From Siniperca chuatsi (lineage: Eukaryota; Chordata; Actinopteri; Centrarchiformes; Sinipercidae): DNA of 64,000 bases. The notes under the pieces were generated by a model. It was not told the DNA's origin, searched no databases, and saw only the letters and a list, made by a program, of their open reading frames with translations. This document shows, piece after piece, positions 11,508 through 25,271 of this stretch; positions within the stretch are counted from its first letter, which is position 1, and the number at the start of each line of letters is the position of its first letter. The position numbers were made by a program, and so were the translations under genes. The stretch is taken from positions 20,473,955 through 20,537,954 of the forward strand of contig NC_058051.1 of assembly GCF_020085105.1 (NCBI RefSeq), in the 5' to 3' direction.

Positions 11508-12411
11508 AGGCCAAACTTGTCTCTTTTATGTCAGTGGTTTAAAATGAAATCAATACATTTATTTAACCTTGCATCACTACTCATTGATAAGCAGGCCTTC
11601 ATAGACCAAGCGCTTTCAAACAATGCTGATTATTAATAATTAAATTAATGATCTACTGAACCACATATCATTAAACAGAAATGACATTGCCCAGTTATTT
11701 GCTGAATGGCAATTACACAACTGACTAATGTCTGTCCAAAAATGAAAGAAATTAAACACTAACCATAAAGACTGTATTTTTAAAATATAAATACTGAACC
11801 ACTGGTCGTTTATTTATTCAAAAACGTTCAAGGAAGACATAACATCCAGCTGTGACCACAATTCCTGTCTCATTTAAACACAAATATGGTGTTTGTGTTA
11901 TATTACTCTGCAAAAAAGGGCAGAATGTCTCCAGAAAACATTTTATTTAAAATGTTGTATTTATAAACATATTCAAAAACCACTCTTCTCACTTTTAAAA
12001 TGCTATTATTTCACTAATGTATGCACAGATTTTTGTCTTTGCATTAATTTTAATGTTAAAGTGTTTAGTGGTTAAATGATTGAACAATAACTCTTCCATT
12101 TTATTTTATCACATTAACTTGACACAACATACACGCTCATACACACGTAACACAACCGGATGTTACGACTCTTCTTGAGTGCGTTCGTTTTAAATTCCAA
12201 CGTGGAGCTGCCGTTGGTTCTTCTGGTTCGCTCCGCTCGTTTGCTTTACGCGAGGTCACAAAACGAGCGCACCCTCTCACGACCGTTGCCCTCGTAACAT
12301 TTGTAAAGGACATGTAAAAGGTCCATGCCTGCGCTATCCTTGACACAGCTTACTTCAAGAGTTTCCCCAGGGCATTGTAAAGCGTTTATCGAGACGAGTC
12401 TGTTAGCTAGG
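11508..12411 (+). promoter_or_regulatory. smim4: Intergenic, then the promoter region of smim4
   Basis: Bases 11508-12130 are AT-rich with nothing recognisable. From about 12150 to 12411 the base composition changes to CpG-containing sequence (GTTACGACTC, TTCGCTCCGCTCG, AAAACGAGCGCACC), which suits a TATA-less promoter and 5' UTR just before the start codon. A second in-frame ATG at 12325 lies inside it. Confidence 0.45.
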
Positions 12412-15400
12412 ATGCTACATAGGAGTAAAAACTTGAGCTATTTTCTGAGCCTTGTCCCGGGCAAACGTCGTCTTGGGACGTACAGGTTCCTTCCCATCTT
12501 TTTTTGCATCGGAGGCGTCATGGAGTGGATCATGATCAACGTGAGGATAGGAAAAGAGACTTTTTGTGAGTATAAAATTACAAATTGAGTGTCTTTGAAA
12601 TAGTAAAGCCTTGGTTTAACTTTATATTTAGCTGACGTTAGCATGCTGGAGACTTCTGTTAGCCTGTTAGCCCTGTAGCCTTCGTATGTAACTGTGTTTA
12701 AAAAGGCCAAAACTTGCAAAGTGAGAACAGTTGCTTGTCTGATTTACATTTAGTAAATTCTGACTTGCTAGAGTGTATTAAGAACTTCCTGTCTGGCAAT
12801 CTGCCTCACTTAACTTTAAACGTTTTATCGACGAGACGTTAAAAAAATGCCATGTTGCATGTTTTAGTAACTAGCAGCGTGTTTACCACGATGTTACAGT
12901 GGGCCCACTGTTAGGACCGCGCTTGTTTACAGATTTGGGACATGACACTCTCGTTGACCTTACAAATATGTCCTCAAACTTTGTTTTACTGCAGCCTCTC
13001 TCCTCCGCTCCACTGTCATTAGGAAATATGGAAAAAAATAGAGAAAAGGGGGAAAAACAGGTATTTTAAGTACACAGTACAGTCAGTTACAGTGGTGTGC
13101 AAAAGTGTTTGCCCCCTTGCTGATTTCTTGTTTTTTTTTTTTGCATGTTTGTCACGCTTAAATGTTTCAGATCATCAAACAAATTTAAATATTAGTCTAA
13201 GATAACACAAGTAAACACAAAATGCAGTTTTTAAATGAAGGTTGTTATTATTAAGGGAAAACAAAATCCAAACCTACATGGCCTTGTGTGAAATAGTGAT
13301 TGCCCCTTAAACCTAATAACTGGTTGGGCCACCCTTAGCAGCAACAACTGCAATCAAGCGTTTGCGATAACTTGCAACAAGTCTTTTACAGCGCTGTGGA
13401 GGAATTTTGGCCCACTCATCTTTGCAGAATTGTTGTAATTCAGCCACATTGGAGGGTTTTAAGCATGAACTGCCTTTTTAAGGTCATGCCACAGCATCTC
13501 AATAGGATTCAGGTCAGGACTTTGACTAGGCCACTCCAAAGTCTTCATTTTCTTCTTCTTCATCTGTCAGCCTCACTAGAATGCTGTATCAAATTCACAT
13601 CTGAATCCATATAAGGTTCGGCTGTTATGCAACAGATGTTGAATAAACATAATTTTGTGTTTACTTGTGTTATCTTTGACTAATATTTAAATTTGTTTGA
13701 TGATCTGAAACATTTAAGTGTGACAAACATGCAAAAAAATAAGAAATCAGGATGGGGGCAAACACTTTTGCACACCACTGTAGATGGGGTCAGACTGCGG
13801 GAGGACACTAATTACAGCTGCTAACACAGAGAAATAAACATGAATATATTTGGTCTCGTTGACTTATTTGACCTCAGTGCCGATTTTTGGTATAACCATC
13901 TACCATTCCACATAAACTGACGCATCATTAGTAGGAATTTACATTATCTGAGGCAGCCTGTTAAAACTAGGAAAAAACTACACACTTATATCATGATAAG
14001 GCAACAACAAAAAAAGATAAAATTAAGATACATATCACCAGTGGTGGAAGAAATACTTATATTCTTTAGCAATACCACAATGCAAAAATACCCCTGCATT
14101 AAAAATTTTACAGAAGTATGTACTTATGTACAAGTATGTACTTATGTAGTATGTACAAATGTCTTCTTTTGTCCTAAAAATATTTAATTTACAATGTTAT
14201 AACAGAGAAAAGTAGTAAATCCTCACATCTGAGAAGCTGGAACGGGCATTTTACTCGCTAAACGCCTTAAATAATTCTATCATCAAAATTCTTGCTGACT
14301 AATTTTCTGTTGATCGACTAATCAATTAATTGACTAATTGTTTCAACTCTAATATATGTTATATCATTGGATTTTAAGTCTTGATGCATTAATGCATAAA
14401 CAACATTTTAATGTTGTACCTGGTAGAGGTGGAGCTAACTACTTTATACTTTATGTACATTTTAGTAGTATAACAGTGCATCATATTTTATAAACGGATC
14501 ACATGCTTTGTATGAAAAATGCATGTATGAGTCTTCAAAGCAACTAGGTGTCATTTAGTACAACATATCCTGCTGAAATGTAGTGGAGAAGAGTTACTAT
14601 AAAGTAGCATAAAAAGAAAAAAAATTAAGTATAAGCACCTCAAACTTAGTACTTTGGGACAGTAATTAATTAAATGTACCTTCCACCACTGCATATCACA
14701 TTGTTGATATTGCATTGATATGTCTGTAGCTACACCTGTAGAGAGCAGATATGCTTCATCATCATTCAAAAGATTTAAAAAGAAAAAGAATGTGTTTCTA
14801 CTCACTAAACCCACATCCCTTTATTCCAGATGTGCTCAAATGTTCTGTTTCAGGAGAACTAAAAGGACTCAATGTGTTTAAAAAAAAAAAAGGGAAAAAA
14901 AGCTGCCCTCCATATTTTATCCTGTAGTATTCTGAGGCCATTTAGGGATACAGAAAACATGTTTTCCTCTACAAAGAACAGGCTCCCATTCCTAGTTATA
15001 CTGTTGACTTGTCACAGTAGGAAAAGCACAAGTGAAAATTATTATTATTATTATTATTATTTTATCATAACTAAATTCCAGCTGCTTTGGTTTCAGCGTC
15101 CTGGTATAGACCATTTTTACCGCAGATATTTTCATTTGTCATAGCAGGAAAAGCATAGGTGAAACAACTTTTGTTTTAAGATGGCTCAGTTCCATTAAGT
15201 GTCCCAGTAAACCATGTCAGTGAACCAACACCCTGGAACAGGCTCACCTAAATAGAATGCAGTCGTTATTAATGTTATTAATTACACATGTGCTTTTCTT
15301 GCTATGACAAGCCAAACTATCTGCTGTGGAAAAAGAGCTATTGTGCGTGATGGCTCACTGACACACTGTCGTGGCTTACTGGGACACTTGAATAGAACAG

Positions 15401-15719
15401 AGCTGTCTTTAATGTTATTAGTAACACCAGTGCTTTTGCCTCTATGACATGTCAAACTGTCTGCTGTGAAAAAGGCCCATTGTTAATAGGTGGCAAGCAT
15501 CAAGCATTCAGTATATAGTCTCAGTAGTTCACCATATGTCTGTTTTTTTTTATTCACCTCAGCTTTAAAACTTCCTATATTACAGGTGTCTCATTTCAGT
15601 CTCTTAATTCTGTTTTTGTCTTTTCAGATGATGTCTACCGAAGAAAACAATCAGAACGGGTGTACCAGCAGAAGATAGCAGATGGTTTGATAGTTCTTAA
15701 TGAGCCTGCAGACAAGTGA
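12412..15719 (+). CDS. smim4: SMIM4/UQCC5, complex III assembly factor
   Basis: Two coding exons, 12412-12565 and 15628-15719, encode 81 residues. The family is a small inner mitochondrial membrane protein that helps early assembly of cytochrome bc1 (complex III) around cytochrome b. Identification rests on [18 protein letters not shown], then [20 protein letters not shown] (membrane segment plus amphipathic part), then [13 protein letters not shown]. Human SMIM4 has RVPGKQRFGIYRFLPFFF, GGTMEWIMIKVRVGQETF and YDVYRRKASERQYQ in the same order. The junction splits the Tyr codon (T|AT). The fish protein runs 11 residues longer at the C-terminus ([11 protein letters not shown]). The chosen start aligns with the human start; an in-frame ATG at 12325 would add 29 residues. 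The 3.1-kb intron holds a Tc1 relic, a hAT element and an inverted-repeat family. Confidence 0.92.
13090..13780 (-). mobile_element. Internally deleted Tc1/mariner element
   Basis: The 691-bp element is flanked by TA on both sides (13088-13089, 13781-13782). Its outermost 20 bases, CAGTGGTGTGCAAAAGTGTT, are exactly repeated in inverse at the right end, and a second inverted block (about 13135-13215 against 13650-13735) lies inside. Read on the minus strand, the middle encodes [20 protein letters not shown] and further Tc1-like C-terminal transposase sequence with an in-frame stop. Only this C-terminal part remains; the N-terminal DNA-binding part is gone, so it cannot move by itself. It lies in the smim4 intron. 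Confidence 0.93.
14039..14691. mobile_element. Non-autonomous hAT element, CAGTGGTGGAA family
   Basis: The 653-bp element begins CAGTGGTGGAAGAAATACTT and ends CCTTCCACCACTG, with the perfect 8-bp target duplication CATATCAC at 14031-14038 and 14692-14699. A sister copy is at 50955-51751 and a partial one near 62030-62205. No transposase is left. The perfect duplication suggests a relatively recent insertion among those seen here. Confidence 0.92.
15000..15485. repeat. Repeat family with inverted subunits in the smim4 intron
   Basis: TGTCACAGTAGGAAAAGCAC (about 15010) and a related copy at about 15139 face the inverse forms at 15285-15317 and 15427-15458 (CAGTGCTTTTGCCTCTATGA). Each of the latter two is followed by AACT[A/G]TCTGCTGTG[G/A]AAAA. 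The same arrangement recurs at 46960-47160 in rbm39. A (TTA)n stretch lies at about 15038-15062. Not assigned to a named family. Confidence 0.6.
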
Positions 15720-16431
15720 ACGATGGTCGGATTTAATGTGGACTTCATGTGTTGTCTAAGGACGCATTCTTGGACTCTCGTTTCCTTACTTGTTTCCAAC
15801 AGGCTGGAATGGACTTCATAGCATGTTACTGGTATACAACAACCGTATCACAGTTATGAACATTATTAAGGAGCCAAGAGTGAAAAGGCTGATGGAGAAA
15901 TCGCTTCCAACATGCAGGTTTTATTGTTAATATGATCTTCAGTTTAAGAAACATTAGCAGTAATAATACCACTGGTGTGAGATCACATGAAATAATCTCA
16001 ACAGTGGTCTCATATTGATTTGACAACGAGTCACTGTCGATGTATTATTATGTCTAAAACATTGCGTAGCACCTGCCAAGACAAAACAGTCTCAGCCAAA
16101 TTGTAACAAAAGAAAAAATACACATTTAGAGACATCTCGGATGATTTTGCACAGATGTGTTTAACGCTGGCAGATAGCATTTGATAAGAAACAAAAAAGC
16201 TCTTTCTTCCTCTTGTTTAAATTCTGCTGTTCTGTAATTATATGATTTCTGTCTAATTATAAAAAACTGTTAAGCGGTCTTGAACTGTACGGTAGATTTG
16301 AGTATATAAAATGTAACTTAAGAACTGCATTTTGCAAATGGTATTTTTACTATCTGTGTATCTGCATCCTTCATTTTACACAGAACTTTCCCTTAAAGGT
16401 TTACCTCTGTCAAAAGCATGCTTTGGGTATT
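15720..16431. other. Convergent 3' UTR region of smim4 and ogn
   Basis: smim4 (plus) and ogn (minus) point towards each other across about 710 bases with no other coding sequence. A TTTATT at about 15919 would be an AATAAA for ogn on the minus strand. No clear plus-strand AATAAA is present, so the two 3' UTRs may overlap. Confidence 0.4.
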
Positions 16432-17978
16432 TCAGTTGTACCGTCCGATGGGGAGAGACTGCAGACAGATGAAGCTGTCAGGGTGCTTTGACAACACGAG
16501 GGGGTTCCCATCCAGTCTCACCTCGTGCATGTTGGTCCGGATGTAGTGACTGGTGTTACCTTTGCAGAACGTCTTATCTGTTATCGTTATGATCTGGTTG
16601 TTCTGCAGAACAGACACAATCCAAGGACACAAAATTGGCCCATCATGTAGCTATTTCTGGCTCAGCAGACAGAAGAAAATCTAATTGCTGCTACAAAGCT
16701 TCTCTGATTAATTGCTGTGATTGCAGTGAATTACAGATCAACTTACATGCAGGTGCACAACCTGAAGAGACTCTGGAAGTTGGGGCACTGCTGTCAGTTG
16801 ATTGTTTCCAAGGTAAAGATATGCCAGTCTCGAGAGTCCCTGCAACAACAAAGCACCACTATTTTGGATTAGGCTGCTTTCTGTATCAAATATCTAAAAA
16901 CATGAAAAGTACATAATTTCTGCAACATTTTAACATGAGATTGGTGGGCTCGCTTGCCAACTTACCTTAAAAGCAGTAGCCTTTACACCTTGGTTTGTAA
17001 GCCTGTTGAAATTGGCATTGAATGATACTAGTTTGGTGGGCAGCGTGGGAAGTTTAGTCAGTCTGTTTTCTGCAAGAGTGAGCTCCTCAAGGTTGGGAAG
17101 TTTTGAAAAAGCACCATCTTGTATCTCAGCGATGTGATTGCCAGATAGGTCAATTCTTTTCAGTGTGGCTGGGGAAGGAAACAGAGAGAGAGAGAGCTTT
17201 AAAGATGACATTCACTGAAAAGGAGAATTAGTGGAATTATTATTATGACTTTTATTCACCCATGTCTGCAAAGTCTTTGTTGCTTATTTTTGTGATACTG
17301 TTGAAACGTGCATAGAGATATGCTGTTTCCTTTGGCAGTGCTGGGACGCTTGACATTCCAGGGGACACCTCCTCACAGTAAACAGATCCACTCAGGCAAA
17401 CACACAGCAGACATGTCGGCAGCTCTGAAAAGATTACAGTGCTGTTTCATCACCTTGTTTTTACAGAAGAAGTATATTTTCTAATTTGTCTTTTGAATAT
17501 GTCAACTAATTGGTCTCAGTGATGTGACTGTGCAGCTTAAAATGCACTACACACAGTTTAGATGAGGACACTTGATCAGCCCCATTATTACATAATATGG
17601 GCTTTAGCTACATTCACAAAAATGTGGAAGAATGCCTCAGCAAGTGTTGCATAATCGGCTTTGAAACAGTTGTTGAAAAGTATTTATCTGTTTTAAACAA
17701 ACCTTACCATGGGCTTTTGGAGCTAGGTCAGCGTCTGAGTCTTGAAATATATAGTCTGTAGCGTTTGCAATGTCTTTCTGTAAAAAGAAGAAATCTTCAT
17801 AATAGCTATACTTTTCCTCCCAACTCAAGACTATTATGCATTTCTTCCACCCACTCATTTACACAGCGTATAAACCCCAAAAGATATTTCTTACTTGCAT
17901 GTATTCATCTTTTGCTGCAGAAGACAGTATCCATGGCAGCATGACGGATGTGAAAATTAAAGTCCTTAATTGCATCAT
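16432..17978 (-). CDS. ogn: Osteoglycin/mimecan, class III small leucine-rich proteoglycan
   Basis: Six coding exons in transcript order, 17978-17895, 17777-17708, 17424-17260, 17168-16966, 16839-16747 and 16602-16432, encode 261 residues (human 298). The family is a secreted matrix protein that influences collagen fibril formation. The start [20 protein letters not shown] is a signal peptide, followed by a short acidic stretch with an N-glycosylation site (NAT) and a Tyr near Asp/Glu. The N-terminal cysteine cap is [14 protein letters not shown]. The leucine-rich repeats include [35 protein letters not shown] and [15 protein letters not shown]. The C-terminal cap is TFCKGN...[17 protein letters not shown]. 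Human osteoglycin ends HPNSFICLKRLPIGSYF, which decides for ogn over epiphycan or opticin. The N-terminal variable region is shorter than in human. Six compact exons occupy only 1.5 kb. Confidence 0.93.
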
Positions 17979-19189
17979 TGTGTTGCTGGCGAGAGAAGAG
18001 AGTGCTGTCTGCTAGGCTGGGATCTGAGGTACATGTGAGCAGGAAAATTTTCCATCCACTTTTTATTAAGCTGCCAGTATACTCCTGAGTAAGAAAAGGA
18101 AACAAACTTTAACTCAATACATGCTGTGTTTGTGTTGCTCTCAGTGGTCATGATGATTTTAAAGACCATAAACTTTATTTTTTATACTGTCTATTGATGA
18201 AGTGATGATTAAAATATTGGCTGTAGGCAAATCATTAAGTAAACCTAATGAATGCTGCTTTTACATTTTACTTTGAGTGACAAAAGATGTTGTTACTGGA
18301 AAAACAGCGGTCCTGGGTTCCATGTCCCTTTTTCAACTTAATGCTTCAGTTCAAATACCAACTTAATAACAGCAGTTAATGCACTCTGTCTCTTTTGGAG
18401 TGGGCTGTTCCCTCATAAGATGGACTATTTTTCTTTTGTTTGTTTCTTAATCAGTTCGCCATCGGTGAGTTCCGGTTAGCTTACTTTGAGAACGTGTGCA
18501 GCTGTATCCCTTTTCTGAATTATGACGAACATTTTAGCATTCAAGCAACTGGACAGTTACAAAATGTCTTCAACAGTAACTCAGTTTTCCATTAGACGAT
18601 GTAGCTTTGTTTTTTAAACCTTAATTGAATACAGGTACATCTTTTTTTGTAACAGACAAGGATTAACAACATTATATGTGAGGTGTCCAAACTTCGCACC
18701 TTGAAAATATACATGCATCCTCTACGCAGAGAGATAATACAACTACAACCATCACAACTACTCTGCATAGTCACTTATGGCCATTCACTCGGAAAATTTA
18801 GAAAATTGTCATATACATTACAATTGACAGAAAATTGATCAGCAAGAAGTTTGATTAACAGTTCATCTTTTAAATCCTTTATTGAGCAAAAATGCCAAAC
18901 ATCTCTGGTTCCCGCTACATTACACCAAATGTGAGGATTTGTTGTTTGTTTCTGTTTTATTTTTTATTGCATATGTAATATCTTTGGACTGTTGTTCAAA
19001 CAAAACAAGCAATTTGAAGATATCTCCTTAGGCTCTGGGAATTTTTCACTATTTTGTAACATTTTATAAACTAAACAATTAATCCCCCCAAAAATTGACA
19101 GATTCATTAGTTGCAGCACTATTATCATATGCACTCAGGCAAATATCAAACATGGAGCCTGCAGCAAAATGTTGTCATAAGGTTTAAAG
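17979..19189. other. Upstream region of ogn, no gene recognised
   Basis: This is the presumed 5' side of ogn (minus strand) plus intergenic sequence. It is AT-rich and without recognisable exons. A non-coding leader exon of ogn may lie here but no convincing donor/acceptor pair could be fixed. Confidence 0.4.
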
Positions 19190-19400
19190 ATGTTTTATTG
19201 ATCACAGAAACCAATCCTCAACTGGAGTATCAGGTTCAAGCCCCTGCACTGACAAACACTGAACTACTAAAGTGTCCTTGAGCAAAACACTGAAGCCCTG
19301 CTAGGTCCACTGACCCTGACCTTTGACCTTGCTGTGCAGAATGGAAAGAAAAAGGAGCTTCCCTACACATATAAAGTGTCACAGTTCCTGATGAAATGCT
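19190..19400. repeat. SINE-like interspersed repeat fragment
   Basis: The phrases GGTTCAAGCCCCTGCACTGA and GTGTCCTTGAGCAAAACACT match wording typical of teleost SINE-type repeats. The copy is partial and no tail or target duplication is evident. Confidence 0.4.
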
Positions 19401-19914
19401 TTCATACAATTATGACCAATATGAGTCTCCCAATGTCCTTTCCACAATTGCATATATAGTTATGTAATATGTTTAAATGGTGCAGACAGCTCTAATGTTA
19501 GAGCAGAAATTTAGAAGTGGGTTGTCCACTACTTATGTGACCAGTCTTTTAAAATCTGGATAATGTTAATTTTGTCTGAGTAACTAAAACAGGAAGCCCA
19601 CAGCCGACCCCGTTGGAGTGCCAGACAAAATCAGCAGCTACGTTAATATGCATTACTTGATTCAATTAAGTTAGTATAAAAAAAAATCTTCCTGTTACCA
19701 TGTCGATCCGAATAAATCGGCCTATTGTGAAAGTGGTGGTAAGGTCCTTTTAAGGTTATGAAAATGTGATGTATGCGCACATACTAAGAACTAACTGTAT
19801 TTTAATTTTGGCTATATAAATTATCTTATTTAGCACATGAGCACATGAGCAATGGTTGCATTACGTAAGGCAGATGTGTGGTGAAAAAAAAAAAAAAAAA
19901 AGGAAACAGAAGTA

Positions 19915-20026
19915 CCAGTGTAGCGGAAGTGGTACTGCCCTGAACGATACGCTGAGCGAGACGGAGGACGGAGGCTGAATCGTCCAGAGAGAGGAAAAAA
20001 AAGCAGGATTAAAAGCCGCCAATATT
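19915..20026 (+). promoter_or_regulatory. ywhab: CpG-rich promoter and non-coding first exon of ywhab
   Basis: CpG-containing sequence (GTAGCGGAAG, AACGATACGCTGAGCGAGACGG) ends at 20026 with the donor GTAAGT. The following 700 bases are exceptionally rich in CpG and in TAACGTTA/GCTAGC words, including a (GCTA)n run near 20489-20507. The next acceptor is before 21186, just upstream of the ywhab ATG, with the leader intron between. The transcription start itself is not visible. Confidence 0.55.
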
Positions 20027-21191
20027 GTAAGTGTAATAACCTCGCATTTATGACTAGCGCATTATAGTACTAGATTTTCATTCGTAGCTAAATGTTGGAA
20101 TGGCTGTTTCATCGTGTCCGGTTGAATCCTGTTGAGAAGCCATCATGCTAACGTAACAGGCTAGCTGGGTTTGTGAAAGACTAGTCGTTTTAGCTCTCTG
20201 GCTAGCAGCTAATGCTAGCCAACGAGCTAACCGACGGTCGGATTCCATGACACTTTGTTCTGACAGGCTCGTCAGCCTGGGCGGGCCGTGGTACAGCTAT
20301 TGAAAATGAATTAAACGCGAATGTAATACCTTGCAGTACAATATTTTGTTTTCTGGTGATTACAAAAATGGCAAATGTTGACTGCCAACACCCTAACCGT
20401 GTTTTTTAAACGAAAGTCAGTCGGTGCTTTTGATGGCCTAGCTAACGAACGTTACCGTTAGATAGCGGAACGTTACATTAGACGACGCTAGCTAGCTAGC
20501 TAGCTAACTGTTCGCTTTGCATTATCATGAATACGACAGATTAACAGCAGTACCGTTATCTAATCCAGTTAGGTCGTCAATTTAAATAAGAACAAAACAA
20601 ATGAATAAGATCGGTCGCATTTAACACGCTAACGTTAACATCAGTTAGCGAAATGTATCATCCCGCTAGCGTTGCTAGCAACATAAGGGGAGGGCATTAA
20701 AACATGACCCGGGAAGGCTTCGGCTGGTGTAACGTTAGCAAGTGTTGGTTGAAACAACGTTAAACGTAAAATCGCTGTGCATATTAAATTTTAAATTATG
20801 GCATTTGTTAAGACTATTGACGCAGTGGATTCAGTCCTATTCAGACAAAATTAGGTTAAGAACGATAAGGACGAGACAGGATTGGAGAACGCTATTAACT
20901 AGCTAGCAGCTAACCTTGGCTAGTGATGTGTATGGTTGACCCACTTGCCAAGGGGCCCAGTTAACAATGCTTATCATCACTTTCCATTGAATCCAGTGGT
21001 TTCCCTGGTTAAAAGACGTGATCTGCCAAAACGAAATAAAATCACTTCAGAACAAAGAGTTCAGCCAACACAGTAATATCTGGTGAATGGACAATGAGAG
21101 GACTATTGTGAAACATTTTTCTTTCATTTTTGATTAACTACACATACATACCTACTTCTAATACTGTATTTTCTTTTTCCCAGTCTAGAAA

Positions 21192-22737
<1,546 letters not shown>

Positions 22738-23512
22738 TGGAATTGCACTGTTAATCCACCTACACTCTTATCTTAAACACAGACAGCTTATATACATCCC
22801 CCTCCACTCCATCAGCTCCTCCCACTTCTGTATGACAAGCAGCCTGAATTGCTCCTGACCAACTAGTTTACCCCTCTCAGTTCACTGTGAGGTGACAGGG
22901 TAATTTTCAGTTAGCAGATTCAGTCACTTTGTGGAAACATGTTGTATTGATTAGTGAGTCCATGTTGCTGTTGTTTTTGTCAGCTTTGTGTGTATGTCTG
23001 TATGTAGTGAGTGAGCAAGTGTGAAAGGATGTGAAAGATTGTGTGTATGGTCTGGGGGGGAGGGGGGTGTTGTGAATTCTAATCGTCCTTCCAAATCCCT
23101 TTGTCCCAGCTAGTTTGTTGTGCATTTTTCACCCCTTTCTTTTGTTACTTTCTTATTTGTGATTCCTCATGATATTTACAGGTTTTATTGTATGGTAATT
23201 AAACTGGCAGTTGATTTCCACCAAACACTGTGATGGTAGGCGCTCCATTTGCTTCATAACCCAAAACAGTTTTTTGTGTTTGAATTTCCAGACACACGCA
23301 TACAATCCTGTATTCGACTAACTAGCAATTCTGCTGTGGGCTCATACAGAAAGGAGGCAGGCTGTATTGTGACACTGACATCTTGGTGTAATGCTCCTTG
23401 ATCATGTTCACAAATTCATAACTTCATAGTTTTAAGGGACCCCTTAAATTCTCATGTTAGATTTGTTCAGACATCAGCAGACATTCCACATTAGGCATTT
23501 GGAAAGGCAGTG

Positions 23513-23544
<32 letters not shown>

Positions 23545-24492
23545 AACTAAGTATGGATTGGCATTGTAGTTTTACTCACTGTTCAGGTGCTGCTTGATCT
23601 CAGTACAATGGAAATTGTATGTGCGTAAATGTGGTTCCATGTATTTTGCAAGATTGACTATCATCTGTATGTAAAACCTAAAGTAACCTTTTATTGATGT
23701 TAATTGAAAATGTCTTACCACACTGTATCGACCCTGCTTGCAAAATATTCCTCTTAAAGCGGTTGTTTTCTCCCAAAAAAAAAAAAAATCTGTGCCTGGC
23801 TTTCTCTTGCAGCCTCTATTTTCATTAAGGTGGCAGCATCTGCTGGTTGTTTTTTTTTAGAAATTTCAAAGAGAACGAGTTAGACCAGACAAACTTAAAT
23901 AGCTAAATCTTGACCTCAGTTTGTACCCAGGTGCATCGCTCTGCTGTGAAAGATAGCTGGTGTGAATGATCGCCTCTAAAATCAGGTCTATTTTGAAGGT
24001 GCAATTTGGAGAAGCCCAGTCCATCACTTTGGAAAGAAGCTCAGTGTCACAATACCATGTATCACCACTACATTCCACATATTGTAGTTGAAGACACCAT
24101 TCCACATTATAGCTGACAGTCTGTTTACTCTGACAATGCTCCAATGAATTGAAATAGTCTTCTGTTGAAAAAAAATCATGTCAGTTTATTATTATGCTTG
24201 ATTAAAAATGCAGTTAGTGAATGTGGAATGAAGCCTGTCTGTATATCAGGTATCTACTTGCTTTGTTTTTACTGACAAGTCTTATGGCTAAAATTTGCTT
24301 CTGTAACAGTCTATTACCCAGTGCACACACGTGGTTGTGAAAATTTAGAATAGCTCTAAAAAGCAATGATGAAATGGAGATAAACAATGGTTGGTGTAAT
24401 TCTAGCTTTGTGTTTATGTATCTTAAAACCATTCTAGTTTCACTATACATGTAAGAAATAGGAAAGTGTCAAAGAACATTCAGTGAAATAAA
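22738..24492 (+). other. ywhab: Long 3' UTR of ywhab
   Basis: About 1.75 kb without exons lies between the stop codon and an AATAAA at 24487-24492. A T-run of about 30 bases sits at 23513-23543, and a weaker ATTAAA occurs near 23198. A long, AT-rich 3' UTR is usual for 14-3-3 genes. No other gene is seen. Confidence 0.55.
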
Positions 24493-24689
24493 GTTTCGTT
24501 TAAGATAACAGGCAAATTACGTCTTCATTTTTGTTCACAAGGAATACTATTTTAATATAGTTTAGTAGTAAAAAATGTAATTCTTAAAACTAGCAATCAC
24601 TGAGATGTGGACACAAGGAGGGCCACCAGAGGGCGAAATAAATTGGATTTAAGCATCTGATGTGCTAGAACTAGTTTTCATCGCGGAGT

Positions 24690-24876
24690 GTCACGTCGGT
24701 TGATCTCTGCCCCCTCAGCTTAATTGCGATAACGATGCGCGGAGGACAGATGCAGGTGTTCCACGGTCATAATTAAACGAAAACAACTTTCCGCGCCGTG
24801 TGAACGGCGCTCACAAGCTGCTGCACTGAAAAAAAATCATACATCAGAATTCCGACGCATTGGCTATATAAAAGCT
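24690..24876 (+). promoter_or_regulatory. pabpc1l: Promoter and candidate non-coding first exon of pabpc1l
   Basis: CpG-rich sequence (AACGATGCGCGGAGG, TTTCCGCGCCGTGTGAACGG) ends at 24876 with AAAGCT followed by the donor GTAAGT. The next acceptor (TTGAACTAG) lies about 12 bases before the pabpc1l ATG. The intron start again shows GCTAACGTTAGC (about 25000). A TATATAAAAG just before the donor cannot be the TATA box of this exon. Confidence 0.5.
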
Positions 24877-25271
24877 GTAAGTAACGTTAATTTTAAGTGA
24901 TTTTCATCGGTTTAATTGAGATTTAGTTGCTTCACCTGCAGCAGATAGCTGAATTTGGTGTGAAGTGCATAAAAAAAGGTGTAAATTTAGCTAACTTTAG
25001 CTAACGTTAGCTCTCCTTAGTGTTTTTGTTAACAAGTCACTTAGGTTAATATTTTTTGAACTGATTTTTGAACTCTGAATTTTGAATTCACTTTCCTGCA
25101 GTCCTACCTTTGATATGTTTATTAAAGCTATGCCATAATTAGCTAGGTGATAAAACTTAGGTAAATGTTAATTTGTGTTGCATCTATGCACCTTTTCACC
25201 CCAGCATTTAGCCACACCCTTTCTCTCGACGTAATTTTTTTTATAATATGATCCTCCTCAACCACACACAA

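Noticed and set aside
15038-15062. (TTA)n stretch as a regulatory element
   Set aside because: Simple microsatellite within a repeat; no further signal.
20489-20507. (GCTA)n run as a nested palindrome of functional meaning
   Set aside because: Short simple repeat; palindromy follows automatically from the unit GCTA/TAGC.
24863-24873. TATATAAAAG as a TATA box for pabpc1l
   Set aside because: It ends three bases before the presumed first-exon donor, so it cannot position that transcript's start.
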